Shown here: positions 42,871 to 52,070 of the stretch, piece by piece
Position numbering within the stretch: the stretch's first letter is position 1
Layout of the letters: each line of letters begins with the position of its first letter
From: Pseudocitrobacter cyperus
Lineage (GTDB): Bacteria > Pseudomonadota > Gammaproteobacteria > Enterobacterales > Enterobacteriaceae
Assembly (NCBI RefSeq): GCF_039889165.1
Contig: NZ_JAYMYY010000005.1
Location: forward strand, 1 to 64,000
Direction: 5' to 3'
Length of the DNA: 64,000 bases
The notes under the pieces: generated by a model
What the model saw: the letters and a program-made list of their open reading frames with translations, nothing else
What the model was told of the DNA's origin: nothing
The model's database searches: none
Program-made: the position numbers and the translations under genes

Positions 42871-44017
42871 GGCGATGCGCGTTCCTTTTGGGGGTGACGG
42901 CGATAATCAGCAATAGACTCAGTATGCTACAGGCAATCAGAATCCCGATCAGCATATTCAGTGCGCCAATGCCGAATACAGCTGCCAGCCAAATCCATAA
43001 CGACGAACCGCATACCTGGGCGATCCCCAGCACCGAACTGGCAACACCCGCGCGCAGGGCGAACGGCCCGAGCGCCTGGCTCATCGCCACGCCGAAGCCA
43101 ACGGAGAAACCGGCGCAAATCAGCGTAATACCAAACAGCGTGATGGCATGGGTTGGCGCAAGACTGAGCACCACCCCCGCCGTCAGGAACAGGCATTGCG
43201 AGGTGAGCATTAACGTGCGTGGTTTAAAGATGCTCAGTGCGAACGGCGTCGAGAAGGAGACCGCCATACTCACGCCAGCCGTTAAGGCCATGGTGGTCGC
43301 GTACTCGCCGCGCTCGAAGCCCATCACTTCCATCAGCAGTACCGGGGAGGTATTTACAAAAGTGAGGATCACCGACACGCTCAGGGTGGTGACAGCCAGA
43401 CGGCTCAGGAAGAAACGGTCGAGCAGCGATTCGCTGGACGAGTGGGAATGCTTCTGCGTCAGCCGCTCAGGGCGCGTCTCTTTCAGCACCAGCGCAGAGA
43501 GTAAAAATACCACCACGCCCATGACCAGCATCGTCCAGAACAGACTCTGCCACGGGTATTTGAGCATAATCAGATGCCCCAGCACCGGGGCGAGTACCGG
43601 CACAATGCAGGTGATACCGTTTAACAGCGACAGCACCTTTGCCCGACGCTGGTCGTCAAGCGTATCGCGCAGAATGGCGAAGGCAACCACATAACAGTTT
43701 CCCGCCCCAAACCCCTGCACAAAGCGACCGACTAAAAACAGCGAGCTCTCCTGTGCCAGTGCGCACAACGTGGAGGCCAGCATAAAAATCACTGCGCCAA
43801 ACAGCGCAACGGGTCGACGACCGGAACGGTCGGCCACACGTCCGGCAAACAACATCGCAGTGGCCATCCCGGCCAGATAGACTGAAAAAGCGATATGTAG
43901 CTGCGCCTCACTGGCGTTGAGATCGGCGGCAATGCGCGGGAGCCCCACCAGATACATATCGATTCCAGCAGGATAGAGCAGAACAAGAGCAAAACTACAC
44001 AAGAGATAGCGGGCCAT
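42839..44017 (-). CDS. mdtL: MFS multidrug exporter MdtL (DHA1 family)
   Basis: A 392-residue, 12-helix drug/proton antiporter. Motif A is GRVADRSGRRPVALFGA after helix 2, and motif C-like LAPVLGHLI is in helix 5. The E. coli protein gives chloramphenicol resistance when overproduced. It follows tnaB on the same strand after 129 bases, which carry a 9-bp inverted repeat (44112-44120 with 44127-44135). Confidence 0.93.
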   Translation of the reverse strand: MARYLLCSFALVLLYPAGIDMYLVGLPRIAADLNASEAQLHIAFSVYLAGMATAMLFAGRVADRSGRRPVALFGAVIFMLASTLCALAQESSLFLVGRFVQGFGAGNCYVVAFAILRDTLDDQRRAKVLSLLNGITCIVPVLAPVLGHLIMLKYPWQSLFWTMLVMGVVVFLLSALVLKETRPERLTQKHSHSSSESLLDRFFLSRLAVTTLSVSVILTFVNTSPVLLMEVMGFERGEYATTMALTAGVSMAVSFSTPFALSIFKPRTLMLTSQCLFLTAGVVLSLAPTHAITLFGITLICAGFSVGFGVAMSQALGPFALRAGVASSVLGIAQVCGSSLWIWLAAVFGIGALNMLIGILIACSILSLLLIIAVTPKRNAHRHEEIHHQPRS

Positions 44018-44146
44018 AGCATCCTCACAATAAGCGTGGCGCTAAGGATACGGGGAGGTGCATAGGGTGGCGAGTTGCCATTTGGACAAGAGTGATTTCC
44101 TGTGAGGAACATCCGCTGACACTTAGGTCAGCGGAGCGGATTCTGT

Positions 44147-45397
44147 TTAGCCAAATTTGGGTAATAAATTGAAGGTGCTACCAAACCAGCAAACGATCAC
44201 TGCAACACCGAAGAGCATAACAATGCAGGGGATGATGTGACCTCCCCAGACGGTAAACATTTTGTCCGGGAATTTTTTCCTGGCTTTTAATGCGAGGAAT
44301 GCCGGAATGATCACGGCCCAGATTGTCGCGCATAATCCCGCGCCGCCAATGCCGTAGATAAAGCCATTCGGGAATATCAGGTATAAGGACGCTGGTGGCA
44401 GGAAGGTAAGAAGAATAGTTTTTAAACGCCCACCAGGAGAGTTATCGAATTTAAATAAATCAGCCAGATAATCAAAAAGCCCCAGCGTGACGCCAAAGAA
44501 AGAGCTTGCGACGGCCAGGTTGGAGAACAGCAGAAGGAAAAACTCGATAATTCCATGCTGGTTTGTTCCGAGGAATGATTTGACCAGCGAATCGACATTC
44601 CCCCCTGATGATATGATGTTTTTAAACCCCTCACGAGAGATGTTTCCCATGGTGCAGTATAGCCAAAAAAGATAGATAACCAGAGCTAACAATGAACCAA
44701 AAACGATACTTTTTATTAGTTTATCTTTTCTTTTTCCATAGCAAATAATCAAGCTTGGAATATTGCCATGAAACCCAAATGAAGCCAGACAGACTGGAAG
44801 CGCCATAAACACATAAGGGAAGTAAGATGCATTACCTTCTGCACTACCGGCAATATCCCGGAGTATGGAGTAGTCAACCTGGAAGAAAAAAGAGCCAAAA
44901 ACGATTACAAATGAGATTATTTTAACACCTAAAAATAATGACGTAATTCGACTTGCTGCCAGAGAGCTAAACCACAATATACTGGCCACAAACAGCGCTG
45001 TACTGATACCAATGACTCGTGGATTAACGTGCTGCCCCAGGTTCATTGAAATGGTTTCGCTGATGATTGCACCATTTGCCGAGATATAAGCATAAGTGAG
45101 AATATAAAGAACGAATGCTACCGTAAACCCACTTATAATATTCCATTTATTGCCGATCAAATCTTTTGTGATGGTGTTGAAACTGGAGCCAACAGGGTAA
45201 TTTAAATTTGCTTCTAAGAGTAGTAGTCCTGAATGTAGCATCGAAAACCAGGCTATGATAAGAATAAATGCCCCCCAGAAAAACCATGACCCTGCAAGGT
45301 CAACGGGGAGAGCGAACATTCCACCACCAATGACGGTACCTGCAATAACCATTATTCCCCAGAAGGAGGAGTGTTTTTCATTTGAAGTATCTTCCAT
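44147..45397 (-). CDS. tnaB: Low-affinity tryptophan permease TnaB
   Basis: A 416-residue inner-membrane symporter of the aromatic amino-acid (HAAAP) family with about 11 helices. The first helix carries GIMVIAGTVIGGGMFALPVDLAG. It supplies tryptophan to tryptophanase. Base composition is clearly more AT-rich than the flanking mdtL and mnmE genes. It lies 74 bases after tnaA and is part of tnaCAB. Confidence 0.96.
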   Translation of the reverse strand: MEDTSNEKHSSFWGIMVIAGTVIGGGMFALPVDLAGSWFFWGAFILIIAWFSMLHSGLLLLEANLNYPVGSSFNTITKDLIGNKWNIISGFTVAFVLYILTYAYISANGAIISETISMNLGQHVNPRVIGISTALFVASILWFSSLAASRITSLFLGVKIISFVIVFGSFFFQVDYSILRDIAGSAEGNASYFPYVFMALPVCLASFGFHGNIPSLIICYGKRKDKLIKSIVFGSLLALVIYLFWLYCTMGNISREGFKNIISSGGNVDSLVKSFLGTNQHGIIEFFLLLFSNLAVASSFFGVTLGLFDYLADLFKFDNSPGGRLKTILLTFLPPASLYLIFPNGFIYGIGGAGLCATIWAVIIPAFLALKARKKFPDKMFTVWGGHIIPCIVMLFGVAVIVCWFGSTFNLLPKFG

Positions 45398-45471
45398 AAT
45401 GCAACCTTAATAATAGGTAGCTTAATATCGAAAAGGCTGTGAAAACACAGCCTTTTCGACGATCTGTTTGA

Positions 45472-46887
45472 TTAAACTTCTTTAAGTTTTGCCGTGAAGT
45501 GGCGCAACACTTTTGGTTCGTAAGTAAAGGTTAATCCCTTAATATTCAGCGCATTTTCTTTAACATGTTTAAAGGCTTCAATGATGAAGTCCATATGCGA
45601 CTGGGTATAGGTAGCACGCGGGATAGTTAAACGCAGCAATTCTGCCGGGCAAGGTAACTGCTTGCCCGTTTTGGGATCGCGACCCTGCAAGAAGGAACCG
45701 ATTTCTACCGCTCTGATACCCGCGACTTTATACAATTCACATGCCAGCGCTTGAGCCGGGAATTGCTCCGCGGGAATATGCGGCAGGAGCTTGCCAGCAT
45801 CAACAAATGCCGCATGGCCACCCGCTTGCTGGCATACAACGCCAATGGCTTCCAGGCCATCGACCAGATACTGAACCTGAGTAATACGGTAAGCTAACCA
45901 GTCACGGTTCATCCCGTCGTGGAGGCCGACAGCGAGTCGCTCCATGGCCCCGCCTTCCAGACCCCCGTAAGTTGGGAAGCCTTCCTGAACCACGCAAAGT
46001 GTCCTGCACTCGGTGTAAACATCTAAATAATCATCATTTTTAATGCAGAGCAATCCACCCATCGGAACCATGGCATCTTTTTTGGCCGACATTGCCAGCA
46101 TATCAGCATATTTATAGGTTTCACGCGTGATTTGCTCAATAGTCCAGTCTTTATATTCAGCCTCTCGTTGTTGGATGAAATAGGCGTTCTCCGCAAAACG
46201 CGCTGAGTCCATGACAACCGGAATATCATATCTTTTCGCAATGCTATACATTGCTTTCAGGTTGGCTAATGAAATAGGTTGACCGCCAGCAGAGTTGCTG
46301 GTGATGGTTGCAACGATATAAGGCACATTATTTGGGCCTACCTCTTCAATTCCGCGTTCCAGTCCTTCGAGATCAAAGTTACCTTTAAAATCGTAGCGAA
46401 CGCCGGTATCAAACGCTTCTTTGATATAAACGTTACGCACGGTGCAACCGTTGATCTGGCTATGGCCTTGGGTGGTGTCAAAGAAATAGTTAGAAAAGGC
46501 GACCATTTTAGTTCTGTCTAAGCCTTTTTCTTGTTCACGTTTTTTTATTAATACCGGTATATAGATTTGCTCTGCGCCGCGTCCCTGGTGAGTGGGGATT
46601 GTATGCTGATAACCGAAAATCGTCTTAACCGAATCGGCTAAGGCATAATAGCTACGGCTGCCACTATAAGCCTCATCGCCGCGCATCATCGCCGCTTGCA
46701 TATTTTGCGTAACAGCCCCGGTGCCGCTGTCTGTCAGTAAATCAATGAAAACATCTTCGCTGTCCAGCAGAAATGGGTTCATGCCTGATTTTATAATCGC
46801 ATTTTCGCGATGCTCTCTTGTTGTACGTTTTACAGGCTCTATAACACGGATGCGGAATGGCTCAGGTAAATGTTTGAAGTTTTCCAT
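45472..46887 (-). CDS. tnaA: Tryptophanase
   Basis: A PLP enzyme splitting tryptophan to indole, pyruvate and ammonia. The 471 residues match E. coli. The PLP-binding lysine is Lys270 in MSAKKDAMVP, and substrate contacts include the TSNSAGGQP loop and DSARFAENA. I start at the ATG at 46887, with AAGGA 10-14 bases upstream. The frame opens five codons earlier at a TTG, but that would swallow the ribosome site. Its presence predicts an indole-positive organism. Confidence 0.98.
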   Translation of the reverse strand: MENFKHLPEPFRIRVIEPVKRTTREHRENAIIKSGMNPFLLDSEDVFIDLLTDSGTGAVTQNMQAAMMRGDEAYSGSRSYYALADSVKTIFGYQHTIPTHQGRGAEQIYIPVLIKKREQEKGLDRTKMVAFSNYFFDTTQGHSQINGCTVRNVYIKEAFDTGVRYDFKGNFDLEGLERGIEEVGPNNVPYIVATITSNSAGGQPISLANLKAMYSIAKRYDIPVVMDSARFAENAYFIQQREAEYKDWTIEQITRETYKYADMLAMSAKKDAMVPMGGLLCIKNDDYLDVYTECRTLCVVQEGFPTYGGLEGGAMERLAVGLHDGMNRDWLAYRITQVQYLVDGLEAIGVVCQQAGGHAAFVDAGKLLPHIPAEQFPAQALACELYKVAGIRAVEIGSFLQGRDPKTGKQLPCPAELLRLTIPRATYTQSHMDFIIEAFKHVKENALNIKGLTFTYEPKVLRHFTAKLKEV

Positions 46888-47132
46888 TTGATAATCCTTC
46901 AATTAATTTTTTGACAAAAAGTCCCTGTGGCTATTAAAAATAGCCATGATGAATATCTTCAGGTATGCTTATTTTCGAGCTAATTCAAATGCCACGCATT
47001 GCACCTGTGTTTTCTCGACGAATACAGGTGTTATAGCGACTCGTTAGCCGTATAATTAAAAATAAGGCATACCAAACGAATAGATTTAGTAAGATCTATT
47101 TGTTATTTGATTTTGACAGGCGTGGGGAGAGG
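46888..47132 (-). promoter_or_regulatory. tnaC-tnaA spacer: Rho-dependent attenuation region
   Basis: 245 bases in which transcription is stopped by Rho unless a ribosome stalls on tnaC. Directly after the tnaC stop the RNA is C-rich (CCTCTCCCCACGCCTG), as expected for rut. Downstream are two hairpins: CACCTGT (47002-47008) with ACAGGTG (47024-47030), and a perfect TGGCTATT (46928-46935) with AATAGCCA (46939-46946). They could be pause sites. Confidence 0.8.
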
Positions 47133-47207
47133 TTATGGGCGATGCTCAACAATTTTATTGTCGATATTGAACCATTTTTCGGTGATATATGAAGTTGAGA
47201 TAATCAT
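47133..47207 (-). CDS. tnaC: Tryptophanase leader peptide TnaC
   Basis: A 24-codon frame, too short for standard gene calling. An ATG at 47207 follows GAGGA, and TAA lies at 47133-47135. The C-terminal half, WFNIDNKIVEHRP, keeps the three residues needed for tryptophan-induced stalling at the canonical places: Trp12, Asp16 and Pro24. The first 11 residues differ almost entirely from E. coli TnaC. Stalling on the final Pro codon with free tryptophan blocks Rho access to the adjacent rut site. Confidence 0.93.
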   Translation of the reverse strand: MIISTSYITEKWFNIDNKIVEHRP

Positions 47208-47228
47208 GATATGTTTATCCTCATTAGA

Positions 47229-47298
47229 TACAGTGCTACATTATTGCAATGGGAATATTTGTCTATCGGGATTTTGGCGAGTTGTGATTGTAATCACA
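47229..47298 (-). promoter_or_regulatory. tna promoter with CRP site
   Basis: A perfect CRP site, TGTGATTGTAATCACA, lies at 47283-47298 (centre 47290.5). TAATGT on the minus strand (47238-47243) is a -10, giving a start near 47231. The CRP centre then lies at about -60, a class I position, as in E. coli tna. No good -35 exists, fitting strict catabolite control. Confidence 0.88.
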
Positions 47299-47423
47299 AT
47301 CAATAAGATGTTGTTAATTATTCCACATTAAAATGTCGAGATTAGTGAAAAGTATCTGAGGCATAAATTTTTCCGGGGATCCCTGCATATCATTCCATGA
47401 TTGCAGGGAGAGTTCGTGTGGAC

Positions 47424-48788
47424 TTACTTACCAATACAGAAGCTTGAGAAAATCCGTCCCAGCAAATCATCGGAGGTAAACTCTCCGGTGATTTCGCTCA
47501 GCGCCTGCTGTGCCAGGCGCAACTCTTCTGCCAGCAGTTCACCCGCCCATGCGCCCAGCAACTGTGCCTTGCCCTGCTGAAGGTGCTCAGCAGCCTGCTC
47601 CAGTGCCTGCAAGTGACGACGGCGCGCGAGGAAGCCGCCTTCCATGTTGGTTTCAAAGCCCATACTCTGTTTGAGATGGTTGCGCAGTACTTCCACGCCA
47701 TCGCCAGTACGTGCGGAAAGACGAACCAGTGAGTGACCATTCACCTCGCTCAGACCCTGCGGCTCGCCTGTGATATCTGCTTTGTTACGCACCACGGTGA
47801 TCGGTAAATTTGCGGGTAAACGGGCGATAAAATCAGGCCAGATTGTCGCCGGATCAACGGCATCGGTGGTGGTGCCGTCAACCATAAACAGCACACGGTC
47901 GGCTTGTTCGATTTCCTGCCAGGCGCGCTCGATGCCGATACGCTCCACTTCATCGCTGGCTTCACGCAACCCGGCGGTGTCGATGATGTGCAGCGGCATG
48001 CCGTCGATATGAATATGTTCGCGAAGTACGTCGCGCGTGGTGCCTGCAATGTCGGTGACAATCGCCGCTTCACGACCTGCCAGCGCGTTCAGCAGGCTTG
48101 ATTTCCCGGCATTTGGACGCCCGGCAATCACCACTTTCATCCCTTCGCGCAGCAGGCTGCCCTGACGCGCTTCGGCACGCACGGCATCAAGATCGGTCAT
48201 CACATTGTTGAGCTGCGCTTCGATTTTACCGTCGGAGAGAAAATCAATCTCCTCATCAGGAAAATCGATGGCGGCTTCCACGTAGATGCGCAGGTGAGTG
48301 AGTGCTTCCACTAAGTGATTTACGCGAGCGGAAAATGCCCCCTGCAACGAGTTCAGCGCAGAACGGGCGGCCTGTTCGGAACTGGCGTCAATCAGGTCGG
48401 CAATCGCTTCAGCCTGTGCTAAATCGAGCTTGTCGTTGAGGAAGGCACGCTCGGAGAACTCGCCCGGTTTGGCGATGCGCACGCCCGGAATGGTCAGAAT
48501 ACGTTTGAGCAGGAGATCGAGAATTACCGGGCCGCCATGCCCCTGCAATTCCAGTACGTCTTCACCGGTAAAGGAGTTAGGGCCGGGGAACCACAGAGCG
48601 ATACCCTGATCCAGCGCGCTGCCGGAGACGTCCTTAAACGGCAGATAATCAGCATAACGTGGTTTCGGCAGCTTACCTAAAACGGCCTGAGCTACGTCGC
48701 GGGCCTTCAGGCCGGAAATGCGCAGGATGCCGACGCCGCCACGTCCCGGAGGGGTGGCCTGGGCTACGATAGTGTCGTTATGGCTCAT
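47424..48788 (-). CDS. mnmE: tRNA modification GTPase MnmE (TrmE)
   Basis: Partner of MnmG in wobble-uridine modification, 454 residues. An N-terminal tetrahydrofolate-binding domain is followed by a helical domain and an inserted G domain: G1 GRPNAGKSS, G2 region TTRD, G3 DTAGLR, G4 NKAD. The C-terminal FCIGK motif has the catalytic Cys. I start at 48788 (MSHNDTIVAQ). Confidence 0.97.
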   Translation of the reverse strand: MSHNDTIVAQATPPGRGGVGILRISGLKARDVAQAVLGKLPKPRYADYLPFKDVSGSALDQGIALWFPGPNSFTGEDVLELQGHGGPVILDLLLKRILTIPGVRIAKPGEFSERAFLNDKLDLAQAEAIADLIDASSEQAARSALNSLQGAFSARVNHLVEALTHLRIYVEAAIDFPDEEIDFLSDGKIEAQLNNVMTDLDAVRAEARQGSLLREGMKVVIAGRPNAGKSSLLNALAGREAAIVTDIAGTTRDVLREHIHIDGMPLHIIDTAGLREASDEVERIGIERAWQEIEQADRVLFMVDGTTTDAVDPATIWPDFIARLPANLPITVVRNKADITGEPQGLSEVNGHSLVRLSARTGDGVEVLRNHLKQSMGFETNMEGGFLARRRHLQALEQAAEHLQQGKAQLLGAWAGELLAEELRLAQQALSEITGEFTSDDLLGRIFSSFCIGK

Positions 48789-48815
48789 GATATGTCTCAT
48801 TCAATACAAATAAAA

Positions 48816-48838
48816 AAGGCGGTCATAAGACCGCCCTT
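48816..48838 (-). terminator. Rho-independent terminator after yidC
   Basis: On the minus strand GGGCGGTC-TTAT-GACCGCC (stem 48818-48824 with 48829-48835) is followed by T6. It separates the rpmH-rnpA-yidD-yidC unit from mnmE. Confidence 0.9.
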
Positions 48839-48855
48839 TAATTTATGTTCCGTTT

Positions 48856-48883
48856 GCCGGATGGCGGTTTCGCCTTATCCGGC
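48856..48883. repeat. REP element downstream of yidC
   Basis: GCCGGATGGCG and CGCCTTATCCGGC form a canonical REP palindrome, 12 bases after the yidC stop and upstream of the terminator. Confidence 0.85.
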
Positions 48884-48894
48884 TCACAACCGAA

Positions 48895-50538
48895 TCAGGA
48901 GCTTTTCTTCTCGCGGCTATGCAGGCCACGTTTCTCCAGACCACGGTAAATCAGTTGCTGCTGGATAATGGTCACCAGGTTGCTGACGATATAGTACAGC
49001 ACCAGACCTGACGGGAACCACAGGAAGAACACGGTGAAGATGACCGGCATAAAGGTCATGATCTTCTGCTGCATCGGGTCGGTCACGGTGGTCGGCGACA
49101 TCTTCTGAATGAAGAACATCGTTACGCCCATCAGGATCGGCAGGATGTAGTACGGGTCTTGTGCAGACAAGTCGTGGATCCAGAGTGCGAACGGCGCATG
49201 ACGCAGTTCAACGGAGCCCATCAGCATGTAGTACAGCGCAAGGAAGATTGGCATCTGGATAAGCAGCGGGAAGCAGCCACCCAGCGGGTTAACCTTCTCT
49301 GCTTTGTACAGGGCCATCATTTCCTGGCTCTGACGCTGTTTGTCATCGCCCAAACGCTCACGCATCGCCTGAATCTTCGGCTGCAGCATACGCATTTTCG
49401 CCATGGAGGTGTACTGCGCTTTAGTCAGCGGGTACATGATGCCACGAACGATAAAGGTGATAACGATGATGGAGAAGCCCCAGTTACCCAGGAAGCTGTG
49501 GATCCATTTCAGCAGTTTAAACAGCGGCTGAGAGATGAACCACAACCAACCGTAATCAACGGTCAGATCCAGGTGTGGCGCAACGGCGGCCATTTTATCC
49601 TGAATTTCCGGGCCAACCCACAGGGTGCTGCCAAGCGTACCGGTTTGTCCCGGTTGAACCAGAACAGGCTGGGATTTGTAGCCGATCGCTGCAACGCCGT
49701 TACCGAGGTTAGCGGTATAGAAGTTGTTAGAGCCATCGTTACGCGGAACCCATGCGGTCGCAAAATACTGTTGCAGCATCGCTACCCAACCGCCTTTAGA
49801 GCTGACGTTCAGGTTTTCGTTATCTGCAATGGTATCGAATTTGTATTTTTCATACTTCGCGTCAGGCGTGGAGTACGCAGCGCCGCGGAAGGTATGCAGC
49901 GCAAAGTTGCTGCTGCCCGTATCGCGGTGAGTCGGCAGATTGATGGACTGCTTAAGCTGACCAAAGGTGGACAACTCTAACGGTTTCTCGCTGCTGTTCT
50001 GTACGCTGTAGCCTACGTTCACCGCATACTCGCCCTTTTTCAGGGTGAAGGTTTTGGTGAAAGTATTGCCCGCTTTATCGGTATAGGTCATCGGAATAAC
50101 CAGTTCGTTCTGACCATTGGCCAGTACGAAGGCGTCACTGTCGACGTTATACAGCGGACGTTCGCCATTTGCCGGGTTATCCGGGCCATCACGACCGGTC
50201 AGGCCGCTCTGTGCCTGATAGATAAACTGCGGCGTCGTTTCCAGTAACTGGAACGGCTCCGTCGATTTGAGTTCTTTCGGGTAAGCCAACAGTTGCGCCT
50301 GCTCAACATCACCACCACGGGTGTTGATGGTCAGCTCAAGCACATCGGTTTTCACCGTAATCAGTTTCCCCTGGCCACTGGCCGGTACGCCCTGGTCGGC
50401 GGCGCTACCCGCTGCGGTGGTCGTAGTCTGCGTGGTCTGCTGCTGAGGTTGAGGATTGTTATCCTGTTCCCAAGCCTGCCAGATCATGAAAGACACGAAC
50501 AACAAAGCGATGATGAGAAGATTGCGTTGCGAATCCAT
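48895..50538 (-). CDS. yidC: Membrane protein insertase YidC
   Basis: Inserts membrane proteins alone (for example subunit c of ATP synthase) or with SecYEG. The 547 residues comprise an N-terminal helix (about 6-20), a large periplasmic beta-sandwich domain (about 60-330) and five conserved C-terminal helices with the positively charged groove (IVITFIVRGIMYPLTKAQYTS). It ends in a basic tail. It lies 2 bases after yidD. Confidence 0.97.
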   Translation of the reverse strand: MDSQRNLLIIALLFVSFMIWQAWEQDNNPQPQQQTTQTTTTAAGSAADQGVPASGQGKLITVKTDVLELTINTRGGDVEQAQLLAYPKELKSTEPFQLLETTPQFIYQAQSGLTGRDGPDNPANGERPLYNVDSDAFVLANGQNELVIPMTYTDKAGNTFTKTFTLKKGEYAVNVGYSVQNSSEKPLELSTFGQLKQSINLPTHRDTGSSNFALHTFRGAAYSTPDAKYEKYKFDTIADNENLNVSSKGGWVAMLQQYFATAWVPRNDGSNNFYTANLGNGVAAIGYKSQPVLVQPGQTGTLGSTLWVGPEIQDKMAAVAPHLDLTVDYGWLWFISQPLFKLLKWIHSFLGNWGFSIIVITFIVRGIMYPLTKAQYTSMAKMRMLQPKIQAMRERLGDDKQRQSQEMMALYKAEKVNPLGGCFPLLIQMPIFLALYYMLMGSVELRHAPFALWIHDLSAQDPYYILPILMGVTMFFIQKMSPTTVTDPMQQKIMTFMPVIFTVFFLWFPSGLVLYYIVSNLVTIIQQQLIYRGLEKRGLHSREKKSS

Positions 50539-50540
50539 CG

Positions 50541-50798
50541 TTAGTGTTCTCTGGTATCAAAAGGTCCGGGGGGGACGGGGTCGTCTCCACCTGGGTGTAA
50601 AGGGTGGCATTTTAATACGCGTTTCACTGTCAACCAACTGCCTTTTATCACTCCAAACCTGCGCAATGCCTCAATTCCGTATTGTGAACAGGTAGGAGTG
50701 AAACGACAATGCGGCCCGAGTAGCGGACTAATCAGACGTTGATAGACCCGAATGAGGGCTATCAGGAGCCGTGAGCCAGGCGACAATGGCGGCGCCAT
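50541..50798 (-). CDS. yidD: Membrane protein insertion efficiency factor YidD
   Basis: 85 residues with an amphipathic N terminus and the family signature CRFTPTCSQYGIEAL, then KRVLKCHPLHPGG (three conserved Cys). It overlaps rnpA by 37 bases in another frame, the usual arrangement in gamma-proteobacteria, and leads into yidC. Confidence 0.95.
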   Translation of the reverse strand: MAPPLSPGSRLLIALIRVYQRLISPLLGPHCRFTPTCSQYGIEALRRFGVIKGSWLTVKRVLKCHPLHPGGDDPVPPGPFDTREH

Positions 50799-51121
50799 AA
50801 TTTTTCCAACGCTTCCGAAAGAGCACGGTTATCGAGGTCTGCAACCCCCTTCTTCGCCACCACCACGAAATCCATAGACGGGAGTTCATGTTGACGTAAA
50901 CGGAAGCTTTCACGCGTCAGACGTTTAATCCGGTTGCGTTCATGCGCACGTTTAACATTTTTCTTGGCGACGGTAAGACCGATACGGGGATGCCCCAGCG
51001 AATTTTGGCGGCCGAGGATGGTGATTTGCGGCGTGCCAGCCCGTTGTGGCTGCTGGAAGACGAATGTGAAATGAGTGGGAGTTAACAAACGTAACTCCCT
51101 GGGAAATGCTAGCTTAACCAC
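50762..51121 (-). CDS. rnpA: Ribonuclease P protein component RnpA
   Basis: 119-residue basic cofactor of the RNase P ribozyme, which trims tRNA 5' leaders. The RNR signature KKNVKRAHERNRIKRLTRESFR is present in two adjoining parts. The start is GTG at 51121, 16 bases after rpmH, giving the N terminus VKLAFPRELRL. The weak start fits its low need relative to L34. Confidence 0.96.
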   Translation of the reverse strand: MVKLAFPRELRLLTPTHFTFVFQQPQRAGTPQITILGRQNSLGHPRIGLTVAKKNVKRAHERNRIKRLTRESFRLRQHELPSMDFVVVAKKGVADLDNRALSEALEKLWRRHCRLAHGS

Positions 51122-51137
51122 TCAGGGGTTAGCTTTA

Positions 51138-51290
<153 letters not shown>

Positions 51291-51380
51291 CTAAACTTGA
51301 ATAAATTCAATGGCTTTATTGGATATCCGCCCGAAAATCGAACGATGGACACCGAAGCCATGGGTGATTAAAGAGGCCGG

Positions 51381-51409
51381 ATTGTAATAATTGTACACTC
51401 CGGAGTCAA
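51381..51409 (-). promoter_or_regulatory. rpmH promoter
   Basis: On the minus strand TTGACT (51404-51409) and TACAAT (51381-51386) are separated by 17 bases, one mismatch each from sigma-70 consensus. The start would be near 51374, with a leader of about 95 bases. Strong, as expected for a ribosomal protein. Confidence 0.85.
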
Positions 51410-52070
51410 TTCTCTTTCCTTATTTACCGCGTAATTCACCACGTTTTTTTGTAGCGTTTAGCACGGAAAATGAGCAACATCTGACGCCTGTTTGCACGTA
51501 GCATGCGCTGGGTCGGGGATTATACGGCCTGACCATTAAAGCGCAAGGATCATCCAGGATCTTTGTTAGATCATTTAAGCAAAAATTTGTCGTTACTCAT
51601 TAATTTTTCCAATATGCGGCGTAAATCGTCCCCCCTTCCCTTGCGGATCGTTTACACTTAGCCAGTCCCGATCCTTCCTGTGGATAAATCAGGAAGAAAC
51701 TGTGAGAAACAGAAGATCTCTGACTCAGTTTAGGCTATGATCCGCGGTCCTGATCGGATCCACGGATCCTGGAGCGGGAAAACACACTTAACGCTTCCGG
51801 TGTTTCCGGTTGCAGTACTGCCCACGGGCAGCCCGAGGTGTTTTGTGGAAAACCGCAGATAGCGGTTCGCACGTCACCCTTGTGCATTGGGTCTATTCGA
51901 CGTGTGTCAAAAATCACGAATTTTTTAATCTTATACACAGCGTTATTCAGGCTGCTTCGGCGGCAACTGAGTGAGTCCCCGACATTTTGTGTCGCAGGAA
52001 GGTTCATCTACGGCTTCGTAAGGTTGCCTGAACGATGATGTGTATCGACTTTTTTCGAGTGGAGTCCGCC
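51410..52070 (+). promoter_or_regulatory. dnaA control region
   Basis: About 660 bases without a gene. Visible elements are a DnaA box TGTGGATAA at 51679-51687, a second TTATACACA at 51931-51939, and GATC sites clustered at about 51714-51768 (five in about 55 bases). TATGAT at 51736-51741 is a plausible -10 inside the cluster. This matches the E. coli arrangement of autorepressed, SeqA-sequestered dnaA promoters. The remaining sequence up to the ribosome site GGAG (52061 region) is leader. Confidence 0.75.

Noticed and set aside
44112..44135. 9-bp inverted repeat after tnaB as a terminator
   Set aside because: The stem is good, but no U-run follows on the minus strand. It may be an mRNA end stabiliser, so I did not list it as a terminator.
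47359..47400. CCCTGCA/TGCAGGG repeat downstream of mnmE as a terminator
   Set aside because: The loop is long and the following sequence lacks a clean T-run, so the support is too weak.
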